From NCBI GenBank assembly GCA_964558405.1, contig CAZLDG010000003.1, forward strand, positions 1 through 59,300: 59,300 bases of DNA. Direction: 5' to 3'. This document shows positions 51,543-59,300 of the stretch, piece after piece (within the stretch, counting starts at the first letter, position 1; every line of letters begins with the position of its first letter). The translations under genes were made by a program, and so were the position numbers. The notes beneath the pieces were generated by a model, which saw only the letters and a program-made list of their open reading frames with translations, made no database searches and had not been told where the DNA came from. The stretch is from Thioglobus_B sp964558405. Its GTDB lineage: Bacteria; Pseudomonadota; Gammaproteobacteria; PS1; Pseudothioglobaceae.

Positions 51543-52013
51543 ATGAGAGTTAAAACCGGACTAGGGCAAGATTCCCATGCCTTTGAAGACAGTGATAAAG
51601 CCTTAATTTTGGGCGGTGTTGAGTTCGATCACCCTCAAGCACTTAGTGGCAATAGCGATGCCGATGTCGTCTTGCATGCCATTACCAACGCCATCTCCTC
51701 TATTAGTGGACAAAATGTCCTGGGTAAAGTGGCTGACGAGCTGTGTCAGGCAGGTATTGTTGACAGTCGTGAATATCTTAAAGTCGCGCTGGCCGATCTT
51801 GGCGATTGGCGTATTGAACATGTGGCCATCTCGATTGAGTGTCTGGCGCCTAAAATTAGTCCAAATATTGATGCCATGAAACGCAGTATTGCGCAACTAC
51901 TTGATATTGAAACTGCCGATGTAGGCATTACTGCCACCACTGGTGAAGGCTTAAGTGCTTTTGGCCAGGGCAAGGGTATTCAAGCGTTTTGTCTGATGAC
52001 CGTGAGTCAATGA
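51543..52013 (+). CDS. ispF: 2-C-methyl-D-erythritol 2,4-cyclodiphosphate synthase
   Basis: The 156-aa protein has RVKTGLGQDSHAF with metal ligands (D..H), GNSDADVVLHAITNA and the C-terminal GITATTGEGLSAFGQGKGI. It closes the cyclodiphosphate ring in the MEP pathway. It overlaps murC by four bases (ATGA). Confidence 0.97.
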   Translation: MRVKTGLGQDSHAFEDSDKALILGGVEFDHPQALSGNSDADVVLHAITNAISSISGQNVLGKVADELCQAGIVDSREYLKVALADLGDWRIEHVAISIECLAPKISPNIDAMKRSIAQLLDIETADVGITATTGEGLSAFGQGKGIQAFCLMTVSQ

Positions 52014-53428
52014 ATAAATTCAAAAGCCTATCAAAACCTCGTGTCAACCATATCCACTTTGTCGGTATTGGCGGCTCAGGTATGAGTGGTATTGCCGAGG
52101 TTTTATTTAATCTGGGCTATCAAATCAGTGGCTCTGATATTACTCAAAGCAAGGTGACCGATAGACTTAGTGAATTAGGTATTCAAATTTACACTACTCA
52201 CGCAGCGAGCAATCTCACCCAAGCGCAAGCCGTGGTGCTATCCAGTGCAATTGACGCCAACAATCCTGAGGTGCTGGCCGCCCAAGCCAACAACATTCCG
52301 TTAGTGCCTAGAGCGGAAATGCTGGGAGAGTTAATGCGTTTTCGCTATGGTATTGCCGTTGCTGGCACCCATGGAAAAACCACAACTACCAGTCTGATTG
52401 CTCACATACTCAGTCGCGCTGAACTCGATCCTACCTATATTATTGGCGGCATTTTAAATGCTTCTGGCATGGGGGCTAAACTGGGTGAAAGTGATTATCT
52501 GATTGCTGAGGCCGATGAATCCGACGCCTCTTTTTTACACTTACAGCCAATGCTCAGTGTCATTACTAATATTGACCAAGACCACATGGCCACCTATGAC
52601 GAAGACTTTGACAAACTCAAACAAGCCTTTGTTAGTTTTAGTTCCAACCTGCCTTTTTATGGTACTTGCGTGGCCTGTATTGAAGATGAGGGTGTAGCAC
52701 AGATACTGGGTGATGTACACCGGTCAATTACCACTTATGGTTTTAGCGACAAGGCCAATATTTACGCCGCCAATATCCAACAACATGGCCGACAAATGCA
52801 TTTTGAGGTGGTGAGTGACAAATATGAGCAACGCTTTGATATTGTTCTTAATCTGATTGGTCGACACAATATCCTTAATACTCTGGCCGCAATTGGTATT
52901 TGCCTGGAATTAGAGATTGAGACAAAAATTATCCAGCAGTCCTTGGCAGATTTTCATGGCGTTGCCAGACGACTGGATTACCATCAGCAGATACGTATTA
53001 ACGAGCACTGTTTAGATCTGTTTGATGATTATGGCCATCACCCCAATGAAATTGAGGCGGTGTTTTCCTCACTTAAAGCCACCTATCCGCAACAACGACT
53101 GGTGGTGATTTTTCAGCCGCATCGTTACTCGCGCACTCGAGATTTGTTTGATGATTTTTCCCAGGTACTTGCTAAGGCTGATGAGTTAATCCTACTGGAC
53201 ATTTATCCAGCCAGTGAAAAACCCATTGCTCGAATCAGCTCCAGCACCCTGGCCGATGCCATTCGTAAACGCGCCGACTTAGACCCTATTGTGGTGAAAA
53301 ATCCCAAAGACGTATTGGATATCTTGCCCAAGATTACGGGTAAAGATGATGTACTATTAACCTTGGGCGCGGGCGATATTCACCACTTGGTGCCGATGAT
53401 TAAATCAAGTTTTACCCATGATCATTGA
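52010..53428 (+). CDS. murC: UDP-N-acetylmuramate-L-alanine ligase
   Basis: The 472-aa Mur ligase has an N-terminal HFVGIGGSGMSGIAEVL, the ATP loop AVAGTHGKTTTTS, EADESDASFL and a C-terminal domain with FDDYGHHPNEIEA. It adds L-Ala to UDP-MurNAc. The ATG at 52010-52012 overlaps the ispF stop. murG/ftsW, usual upstream partners, are absent. Confidence 0.97.
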   Translation: MNKFKSLSKPRVNHIHFVGIGGSGMSGIAEVLFNLGYQISGSDITQSKVTDRLSELGIQIYTTHAASNLTQAQAVVLSSAIDANNPEVLAAQANNIPLVPRAEMLGELMRFRYGIAVAGTHGKTTTTSLIAHILSRAELDPTYIIGGILNASGMGAKLGESDYLIAEADESDASFLHLQPMLSVITNIDQDHMATYDEDFDKLKQAFVSFSSNLPFYGTCVACIEDEGVAQILGDVHRSITTYGFSDKANIYAANIQQHGRQMHFEVVSDKYEQRFDIVLNLIGRHNILNTLAAIGICLELEIETKIIQQSLADFHGVARRLDYHQQIRINEHCLDLFDDYGHHPNEIEAVFSSLKATYPQQRLVVIFQPHRYSRTRDLFDDFSQVLAKADELILLDIYPASEKPIARISSSTLADAIRKRADLDPIVVKNPKDVLDILPKITGKDDVLLTLGAGDIHHLVPMIKSSFTHDH

Positions 53429-54251
53429 AAATGCCGATAGCCGCAAATACACTTCCTTGCGCGCTGGTGGCCATGTTAAACAACTCTATATTCCCAATAG
53501 CCTATCCCACCTCTCACAGTTTTTATCTACCAATAACTTGCCAGTAATGGTCTTGGGACTGGGCAGCAACCTACTACTAAGAGATCGGGGATTTGACGGG
53601 GTAATGATCAAACTCAGTCAATTAAATCATATGAGCGCAGAGGATGATGTGATTGAAGTAGAGGCTGGAACCACTCTGGCAAAACTCGCCAGATTTGCCG
53701 ATAGTAAGCAATTATCAGGGGCAGAATTTTTATCTGCAATTCCCGGCAATGTCGGCGGCGCACTGGCCATGAATGCCGGATGCTTTGGCTCTGAGATGTG
53801 GGATTTGGTCCTTGAGGTCTCTACCATGGATTGCAGTGGCAAACAACATCAGCGCTCTAAGGATGACTTTGCGGTGGCGTATCGACAAGTCCAGAGCAAA
53901 TTTACCGAGGAAATCTTTATCTCAGCACGACTCAAGTTAGGGCGTGAACCCAGCTCGGCAAACACCAAAGCCTTACTAGAGCAACGCAATCTGACTCAAC
54001 CTATTGGTCTGCCCAGTTGTGGCAGTGTGTTTAAAAATCCGCCAGGTCACTATGCCGCCAAACTGATTGAAGACAGTGGGCTTAAAGGTTTTTGTATAGG
54101 TGGTGCTTGTATCTCTGAGAAGCATGCTAATTTTATTATTAATCAGGACCAGGCCAGTGCCAGTGAGATTGAAAATTTAATTCAACATATTCAAAGCGTC
54201 GTAAAATCAAAATTTGATGTCGAACTCGAAGTGGAGCTCAAAATCATATGA
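53418..54251 (+). CDS. murB: UDP-N-acetylenolpyruvoylglucosamine reductase
   Basis: The 277-aa FAD enzyme has TSLRAGGHVKQL, the FAD-binding VLGLGSNLLLRDRGFDG and AIPGNVGGALAMNAGCFG, plus SCGSVFKNPPG with the proton-donor Ser. It makes UDP-MurNAc. It overlaps both murC and ddl, so the run is translationally coupled. Confidence 0.97.
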   Translation: MIIENADSRKYTSLRAGGHVKQLYIPNSLSHLSQFLSTNNLPVMVLGLGSNLLLRDRGFDGVMIKLSQLNHMSAEDDVIEVEAGTTLAKLARFADSKQLSGAEFLSAIPGNVGGALAMNAGCFGSEMWDLVLEVSTMDCSGKQHQRSKDDFAVAYRQVQSKFTEEIFISARLKLGREPSSANTKALLEQRNLTQPIGLPSCGSVFKNPPGHYAAKLIEDSGLKGFCIGGACISEKHANFIINQDQASASEIENLIQHIQSVVKSKFDVELEVELKII

Positions 54252-55126
54252 TTGCAGTACTAGTAGGTGGCAATGCCGCAGAACGAGAGGTATCACTTAA
54301 CAGTGGTGAGGCGGTATACCAAGCCTTAAAAAACCAGCAAATAGATTGTTTTAAGTTTGATTGGCAGGGTGATAATCTTGAGCAACTATGGTCCATGGAA
54401 TTTGACCAGGTGTTTATTGTGGTTCATGGTCGTGGTGGTGAAGATGGTGAGATTCAGAAAGCCTTAGAGCAGCGCGGTATTGCTTATACTGGCTCTGATG
54501 CCAAATCCTCAAAAATTGGCATGGACAAAGCAGCAAGTCGCGATCTCTGGTCTAAGCACGATCTACCCCTATCTCCCGCACTGGTAGCCAGTAAGCACGA
54601 CCCCATACCCGAGGTTGATTTTGACCTGCCCTGGGCAGTCAAGCCCACACAAGAAGGCTCTAGTATTGGTATTAGCAAGGTCACCCAGACCAGTGATTTG
54701 AGCGCAGCACTCCACGAGGCTTGGCGCTATGATGACAATGCTCTGATTGAGAGGTGGATCGAAGGCAACGAGTATACAGTTGCTATTTTGGACAACCAAG
54801 CCTTACCGGTTATTCGTATTGTCGCTGAGGGCGAGTTTTATAATTTTGAGTCCAAATACCTTTCTGAACAAACCCAATATCTATGCCCGGCCGGTCTGAG
54901 TGCTGATAAAGAACAACAATTACAACGCTTGGCACTAGAGGCTTTCAAAGTACTGGGCGCCAAAGGCTGGGGCCGAGTAGACTTTATTCTAGATCGGGCA
55001 CAAAACCCTTATTTACTAGAGATTAATACGGTACCTGGCATGACCTCGCATTCTCTGGTGCCAATGGCAGCCTTAGCAGCTGGCTTGAGCTTTGAACAAT
55101 TGGTGCTCGAAATTTTAGATGCATAA
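54248..55126 (+). CDS. ddl: D-alanine-D-alanine ligase
   Basis: The 292-aa ATP-grasp enzyme has VLVGGNAAEREVSLNSG, HGRGGEDGEIQ, KPTQEGSSIGISKV and the C-terminal LEINTVPGMTSHSLVP. It makes D-Ala-D-Ala for peptidoglycan. It overlaps murB by four and ftsQ by eight bases. Confidence 0.97.
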   Translation: MIAVLVGGNAAEREVSLNSGEAVYQALKNQQIDCFKFDWQGDNLEQLWSMEFDQVFIVVHGRGGEDGEIQKALEQRGIAYTGSDAKSSKIGMDKAASRDLWSKHDLPLSPALVASKHDPIPEVDFDLPWAVKPTQEGSSIGISKVTQTSDLSAALHEAWRYDDNALIERWIEGNEYTVAILDNQALPVIRIVAEGEFYNFESKYLSEQTQYLCPAGLSADKEQQLQRLALEAFKVLGAKGWGRVDFILDRAQNPYLLEINTVPGMTSHSLVPMAALAAGLSFEQLVLEILDA

Positions 55127-55889
55127 GCTTAACCCCTTTAAGCCTAAAAATAGACGGCGCAAAACTGCCCTGCAAATACTGATTCCCGTGGTGAAAATAC
55201 TCACACTGGGCGCACTACTGACTCTAGGTGGATGGCAACTATACAACCTGAATATGGATAAATGGTTAGCTCTTGAGTTAACTTGGGAGATTGATGATGA
55301 GCGTCTTAATCCTCAAGTACGCCTTCAACAAGCTGTACAACCACTACTGGAGCAAAGTTACCAACCAGACTTACATGAGATTAAGCAGACCTTGGAGCAA
55401 TTGCCTTGGGTGGCTCAGGCCAAAGTCCAAAGAGATGCGCTGGATAAGATTGTGATTACTATCAACTCACAAGACATTGCCATGCGTTGGCGAGATGCGC
55501 GCTGCCAGGCCAGTGACACAACAGCACGATGTGGGGGCTTTATCTCCAGTCAGGGGGTGTTGTTCAGACCAGCAGTTCTGGTTGAATCCGAACAACCGCT
55601 GATTATCTCGGATGCCAATCCAGCTCAGGCCAAGCAGGCCTTTATAGACTATGCGCACTATCAACAGATCTTAACCCCGATGGTATTGCGCACACTGATT
55701 AAGACCAATATCGATACGCTGATAGTTAAACCGCAAACCACAGTGGTACTGGGCAATCAACAACAAGACGTACGCCTAGAGGATTTTAAAAAAGCCTATC
55801 AACAACTGATTAAGAAAACCAAAAAGGTTAAAACCGCCACCTTTGATATGCGCTACCCCAAAGGCTTTAGTGTGGATTATGATTTTTGA
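55119..55889 (+). CDS. ftsQ: Cell division protein FtsQ
   Basis: The 256-aa protein has a basic cytoplasmic N-terminus (KPKNRRRK), one membrane segment (about 26-45) and a periplasmic POTRA/FtsQ domain (LEQLPWVAQAKVQRDALDKIVITI). It recruits FtsL/FtsB to the septum. ftsA and ftsZ do not follow: the cluster ends here against a convergent gene. Confidence 0.92.
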   Translation: MHKLNPFKPKNRRRKTALQILIPVVKILTLGALLTLGGWQLYNLNMDKWLALELTWEIDDERLNPQVRLQQAVQPLLEQSYQPDLHEIKQTLEQLPWVAQAKVQRDALDKIVITINSQDIAMRWRDARCQASDTTARCGGFISSQGVLFRPAVLVESEQPLIISDANPAQAKQAFIDYAHYQQILTPMVLRTLIKTNIDTLIVKPQTTVVLGNQQQDVRLEDFKKAYQQLIKKTKKVKTATFDMRYPKGFSVDYDF

Positions 55890-56557
55890 TGAATCAGCTG
55901 ATAACACAAAGCCAGACTGATCAGCGTCCAATAAAACACCAACACTTTCACCGCCCAGGTTAATAACATTGGCAAGCCAGCAGCTTCAAACAGAGCAGCA
56001 AAAATCAAACCCACCAGAGCTGGCAGAATCACCTGTAAAAAGAACAAATTAATTTGCACTGGAAACGGCAGACTCCACTTATATTGAGAAGGCTGATTCA
56101 GCGCAATATTGACAAAATTGAGCATAATAGGAATGATCAAAAAATAGATCACCAATTGTAAAAAGGCAATACCGCTGAGCATTACTGGCAACATGGTAAT
56201 CAAGCCAATGGCCACACTAAGCCCAATAAAACGCAGGAATTGAGTAAAACCAATCAAAGCAAAGATGCCTCCGGCTGATTCCTCACCTTGGACCACCAAC
56301 TTATAAGTGTTAATAGACAAAATACTATAGCCATAGACAAACAACGCCAAGTAGATCAGGACGTTTTCAGGCAATACCATCTCAGTCACAGCAGCACCTT
56401 CATAGAACTTTTGCATAATCTCCATCATCTGTGGCAAGACCAACAAAAACGGCGCCGCCAAAATCAGTGGCAAGATGGATATCTCCAGTATTTTCTTAAA
56501 ATGCGTTAAGGCAAAGGCAAAACTGGCCAGAATAATTTTATTAATTGGTAATTCCAT
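55877..56557 (-). CDS. Integral membrane protein of unknown function (226 aa)
   Basis: This hydrophobic protein has about six membrane segments, including an N-terminal one preceded by FALTHFKKILEISILPLI, and a basic C-terminus (YQLIHQKS). There are no Cys or obvious catalytic motifs. It overlaps ftsQ by 13 bases tail to tail and is three bases downstream of mltD. I do not recognise the family. Confidence 0.7.
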   Translation of the reverse strand: MELPINKIILASFAFALTHFKKILEISILPLILAAPFLLVLPQMMEIMQKFYEGAAVTEMVLPENVLIYLALFVYGYSILSINTYKLVVQGEESAGGIFALIGFTQFLRFIGLSVAIGLITMLPVMLSGIAFLQLVIYFLIIPIMLNFVNIALNQPSQYKWSLPFPVQINLFFLQVILPALVGLIFAALFEAAGLPMLLTWAVKVLVFYWTLISLALCYQLIHQKS

Positions 56558-56560
56558 AGC

Positions 56561-58135
56561 TTATTTCATATTTGAGTTAAGAACGTTAACTTGAATGTTG
56601 AGCTTTTGGCCAATCTTTAGCACTTGATCAACATCCAAATGATTGTGTTTGGCAATTTTATCAACACTGGTGTTAAATTTACGCGCAATACTTGATAAAT
56701 TATCGCCACTTTTTACTCGATAGCTCACCTTTCGATTGATATCAAGCCCAGTATTGACAATGCGCTTTAAATCGGGTTTTTGCGCCGTAGCTTTTTGCCA
56801 AATAACCAATTCCTTGCCAATGGGTAGTGCCTTAACATCTGAGAGTTGATTCCATTTAATAAGGCTAGCAACCGTGGTCTGATACTGACGCGAAATTGAC
56901 CATAGGCTCTCGCCTTTGCGTACTTTGTGCATGACTTTTTTGCCGGTTTTTTTCGCGTTTAGGCGTTGCTTCTCGCGTTGCTGTTCACTGAGCGCGTAGC
57001 CGCCATCGCCCAATCTAGACACTGGCACAATCAAATACGCTCCCGCTTTAATGTTGCTGCTAGACAAATCATTCACGCTTTGAATACTTTCAACCGTGGT
57101 TTTGTACTGACGTGCAATAGAGATTAGACTTTGTCCCGATAGTACGCGATGACGCAACCACTGAATACGCGTCTTGGGATCACTCTGAACCAAGTGCTGT
57201 TTAAAGGCTGAGACCTTATCAATAGGTAATAGCAGTTGATAATTATCAATATCAGGTGTGGCCCAACGCTTTAGTCCTGGATTCAAAGTATAAAGTTCAT
57301 CCACACTCAAACCGCTCCAGTCTGCGGCCAAGGCCAAATCCAGTTGCGAATCCAGTCTGACGGCAGAGAGTTTAGGCTGATTTTTAACCGGCGTGAGTAC
57401 TTGTCCATAACGATCTGGATATTTAATCAATTGTGCTACTGCCAAGAGTCTAGGTACATAGCCACGCGTCTCTAAAGGTAGGTCCAAATGCCAAAAATCC
57501 TGCTTTTTACCCAGGCGCTTATTCTTAGCAATGGCTCTTTGTACGCGTCCCGGACCTGAGTTATAGGCAGCAATAGCCAGCAAATAATCCCCATCAAATA
57601 ACTTGGTTAAGTTCTTAAGATATTTGATGGCTGCGCGTGTTGATTTGGCCACATCGCGTCTATCGTCATACCACCAATCTTCATTTAGACCGTAGAGTTT
57701 TCCGGTTGAAGGGATAAATTGCCACAAGCCTGAGGCCGTGCCATGCGAAAACGAAAAGGGATAATAGGCTGACTCTACAATGGGTAGTAAGGCAATCTCA
57801 ATGGGCAGTTTGGCTTTTTTAACCTCATCCACCACCAGGTACAAATAATCATCGGCGCGTTTACTCACGCGAGTTAGGTAATCAGGATTTTTAACAAACC
57901 AGCGAATATGTCCGCGCAATTGTGGATGATCATAACCCTCGAGCGCGTAGTGATTAGCAATATGGCGCCAAAGATCAGTCTCTACGCTTGAGCGCTCAAT
58001 GCCTATATAGCTTGGCGTATTGTTATGGATGGTTTGGGTTTGTGAAGCCGTCGTACTCTCACAAGCACTAAGCAAGAACAATGACAGATAAAAAATTCGC
58101 CTAAGTAAGACTAAGATTTGGAACCGCCTGCGCAT
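56561..58135 (-). CDS. mltD: Membrane-bound lytic murein transglycosylase D
   Basis: The 524-aa lipoprotein (lipobox LSAC near residue 24) has an SLT domain with the catalytic Glu in LPIVESAYYPFSFSHG and AIAAYNSGPGRVQRA, then three LysM repeats (about 330-375, 403-448 and 472-517, each starting VLSGQSLISIA, VRKGESLWSIS or VKSGDNLSSIA). It cleaves glycan strands to 1,6-anhydro products. Its start overlaps bolA by 25 bases. Confidence 0.95.
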   Translation of the reverse strand: MRRRFQILVLLRRIFYLSLFLLSACESTTASQTQTIHNNTPSYIGIERSSVETDLWRHIANHYALEGYDHPQLRGHIRWFVKNPDYLTRVSKRADDYLYLVVDEVKKAKLPIEIALLPIVESAYYPFSFSHGTASGLWQFIPSTGKLYGLNEDWWYDDRRDVAKSTRAAIKYLKNLTKLFDGDYLLAIAAYNSGPGRVQRAIAKNKRLGKKQDFWHLDLPLETRGYVPRLLAVAQLIKYPDRYGQVLTPVKNQPKLSAVRLDSQLDLALAADWSGLSVDELYTLNPGLKRWATPDIDNYQLLLPIDKVSAFKQHLVQSDPKTRIQWLRHRVLSGQSLISIARQYKTTVESIQSVNDLSSSNIKAGAYLIVPVSRLGDGGYALSEQQREKQRLNAKKTGKKVMHKVRKGESLWSISRQYQTTVASLIKWNQLSDVKALPIGKELVIWQKATAQKPDLKRIVNTGLDINRKVSYRVKSGDNLSSIARKFNTSVDKIAKHNHLDVDQVLKIGQKLNIQVNVLNSNMK

Positions 58136-58425
58136 TGAGGTGATTCGGGTGCGCCGTTTTTACGCGCCCACTCCGTGGAAGTGTAGGTGTGCATGGCCAA
58201 GGCATGAATATGATTAAGCTCTTCAGCGAACAATGCATTAATCAATCGGTGACGATCCAATAGACGCATGTCATTAAACTTATCACTCACCACCACCAAT
58301 TTAAAGTGTGACTCTGCTGCCGGGCCAGCATGCTGGTGTGATTCATTCAACACCTCAAGATGACTAGGCTCTAAGGCTAGGGTTAACTGCTGAGTTAGGT
58401 GCTCTTGCATACTGGTTTGACTCAT
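58111..58425 (-). CDS. bolA: BolA-family protein
   Basis: The 104-aa protein has the BolA class II/KH-like fold: LEPSHLEVLNESHQHAG, HFKLVVVSDKF and the helix LLDRHRLINALFAEELNHIHALAMHTYT. BolA proteins partner with monothiol glutaredoxins in iron-sulfur handling and regulate transcription. A Cys occurs in the C-terminal tail (PQCAGGSKS). It is downstream of the flavin reductase gene by 15 bases. Confidence 0.9.
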   Translation of the reverse strand: MSQTSMQEHLTQQLTLALEPSHLEVLNESHQHAGPAAESHFKLVVVSDKFNDMRLLDRHRLINALFAEELNHIHALAMHTYTSTEWARKNGAPESPQCAGGSKS

Positions 58426-58440
58426 ATGCGCCCTATTATA

Positions 58441-59300
58441 TTACGCTTGGGTTGCAAATTCAAAGGCATCGGAGTAGAAATTCTGCTCACGCATGCCGCG
58501 CTCAACAAAAGTATTGGCGGCTGATTTCACCATCTCTGGTGGTCCGCAAGCATACACATCGTAATTATCTAGACTCTCAAAGTCTTTTAGCACTTGCTCG
58601 TGCACATAACCCTGAGCACCCGGCCAGTCGCCACTGGCTTGAGACAAGACCGGTACAAAGGTAATATTATCGTATTGTTGCGCCCATTGCTGTGGCAAGT
58701 CTGAATACAAGTCTTGCGTATCTCTGACTCCCCAATAAATGAAAATTGGACGATTAATATCAGTGGCAATCGCATGCTCTACCATAGCTTTGACTGGACC
58801 AAAACCGGTGCCACCGGCTACCAACAAAATACTATTTTCGCTTTGATCGCGTAGATAAAAACCGCCTTTAGGTCCTTCAATATTAAGCACGGTTTTTTCT
58901 TCTAGGTCGTTAAATACTAGGTGGGTGAATTCGCCACCCTCAATCAAACGAATATGCAACTCAATCGTGCTAGAGTTGGTTGGCGCATTGGCAATAGAAA
59001 AAGCGCGCATACCAATTTCTGGATAAATGATATCAATATACTGGCCCGCCAAATATTGCAACGTATTTTCACTAGGAGTTTTTAGAATAACTTGCGCCAC
59101 ATCGTGATTAAGTCGATTAATACTCTGAATCTTACACGGCAAAGTCTTCACCTGAATCTCGGCCACGGCCGGATCAATCTCAGCAATCTCTAGGCTGATA
59201 TCACTCTTAGCCTTACACTGACATAAAAATGCCACGCCATGATCGGCATCGTCCTGGTGCAAGCCTGCTGGCAATTCATCGTTCTCATAAGCCACTTCCC
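58441..59300 (-). CDS. Ferredoxin-type FAD/NAD(P) oxidoreductase, 5' end outside the window
   Basis: The visible 286 codons hold the end of a [2Fe-2S] ferredoxin domain (about the first 40 residues, with FLCQCKAKSDI), an FAD-binding domain (MRAFSIANAP, matching the RxYS-type motif) and an NAD(P) domain (LLVAGGTGFGPVKAM, YACGPPEMV). The frame is open to the window edge; codons before the GTG at 59293-59295 (GEV-like) fit the ferredoxin domain, so this is a truncated gene rather than a GTG start. Related to CDP-6-deoxy-glucoseen reductase (AscD/RfbI) and to phenol-hydroxylase reductases. Substrate unknown. Confidence 0.85.
   Translation of the reverse strand, partial: EVAYENDELPAGLHQDDADHGVAFLCQCKAKSDISLEIAEIDPAVAEIQVKTLPCKIQSINRLNHDVAQVILKTPSENTLQYLAGQYIDIIYPEIGMRAFSIANAPTNSSTIELHIRLIEGGEFTHLVFNDLEEKTVLNIEGPKGGFYLRDQSENSILLVAGGTGFGPVKAMVEHAIATDINRPIFIYWGVRDTQDLYSDLPQQWAQQYDNITFVPVLSQASGDWPGAQGYVHEQVLKDFESLDNYDVYACGPPEMVKSAANTFVERGMREQNFYSDAFEFATQA

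Noticed and set aside
1..59300. Mobile elements, CRISPR arrays, tRNA or rRNA genes
   Set aside because: No transposase or integrase ORF, no regularly spaced repeats and no cloverleaf or rRNA-like stretch was seen; all long gaps were inspected by eye.

Overview
This window is about 59 kb of densely packed, moderately AT-rich chromosome from a gammaproteobacterium. A form IA RuBisCO operon (cbbL-cbbS-cbbQ-cbbO with a divergent cbbR), no carboxysome genes, a TauE/SafE-type exporter, and gammaproteobacterial versions of Fur/BamE, HflD, LolB, MiaB/PhoH and TolQRA suggest an autotrophic, probably sulfur-oxidising lineage related to the SUP05/Thioglobus group or mussel thioautotrophic symbionts. That placement is inference from gene content; no rRNA or sox/dsr gene lies in the window. 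I see no insertion sequence, prophage, tRNA, rRNA or CRISPR array.

Layout. 1-119: C-terminal end of an unidentified gene. 123-7741: RuBisCO region, cbbL, cbbS, a 103-aa ORF, cbbQ, cbbO, an 84-aa ORF and a CnoX-like chaperedoxin on the minus strand, broken by two intercistronic terminators, with cbbR divergent. 7738-10585: TauE-like exporter, purU, argJ. 10624-17950: iron island, with a ferric ABC transporter (substrate protein, permease, ATPase), feoAB, a CDF cation exporter and three Fur boxes. 17947-27869: ruvC, thioredoxin, ArsC-like reductase, dtd, glyS, minC, a DUF2384-like gene, tolA-tolR-tolQ-ybgC-ruvB, lolB. 27947-38265: hemA-prfA, znuB-like permease and fur, bamE, ccmAB, metK behind a SAM-II-type riboswitch and terminator, ahcY behind an SAH riboswitch, a HIT-superfamily protein, glyQ. 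38265-48904: a VTT-domain membrane protein, a degenerate LytM lipoprotein, MscS, miaB, a four-gene copper/cytochrome-oxidase block on the opposite strand, phoH, mnmA-hflD, rpsT, smr, xseA. 48861-59300: an active LytM peptidase, an RDD protein, a small membrane protein behind a near-ideal class II FNR promoter, ftsB-ispD-ispF-murC-murB-ddl-ftsQ, then on the minus strand an integral membrane protein, mltD, bolA and a truncated ferredoxin-type flavin reductase.

How it fits together. CbbQ/CbbO act as the RuBisCO activase on the form I enzyme, and CbbR probably reads the large AT-rich inverted repeat overlapping the cbbL promoter. Iron uptake (Fbp-type and Feo) carries Fur boxes and fur itself is in the window; feoA also has an FNR/CRP-like site. 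MetK and AhcY are two steps of the S-adenosylmethionine cycle and each has its own metabolite-sensing leader. The cell-wall and division block is compact and often translationally coupled.

Most genes are conserved housekeeping. The parts most worth a second look are non-coding or small: the FNR-driven 78-aa membrane protein whose terminator lies inside the start of ftsB, the paired SAM-II and SAH leaders, the punctuated RuBisCO operon with two uncharacterised small ORFs, the Fur/FNR sites between feoA and the CDF gene, the DUF2384-like gene coupled to minC, and the HIT-superfamily enzyme after ahcY.
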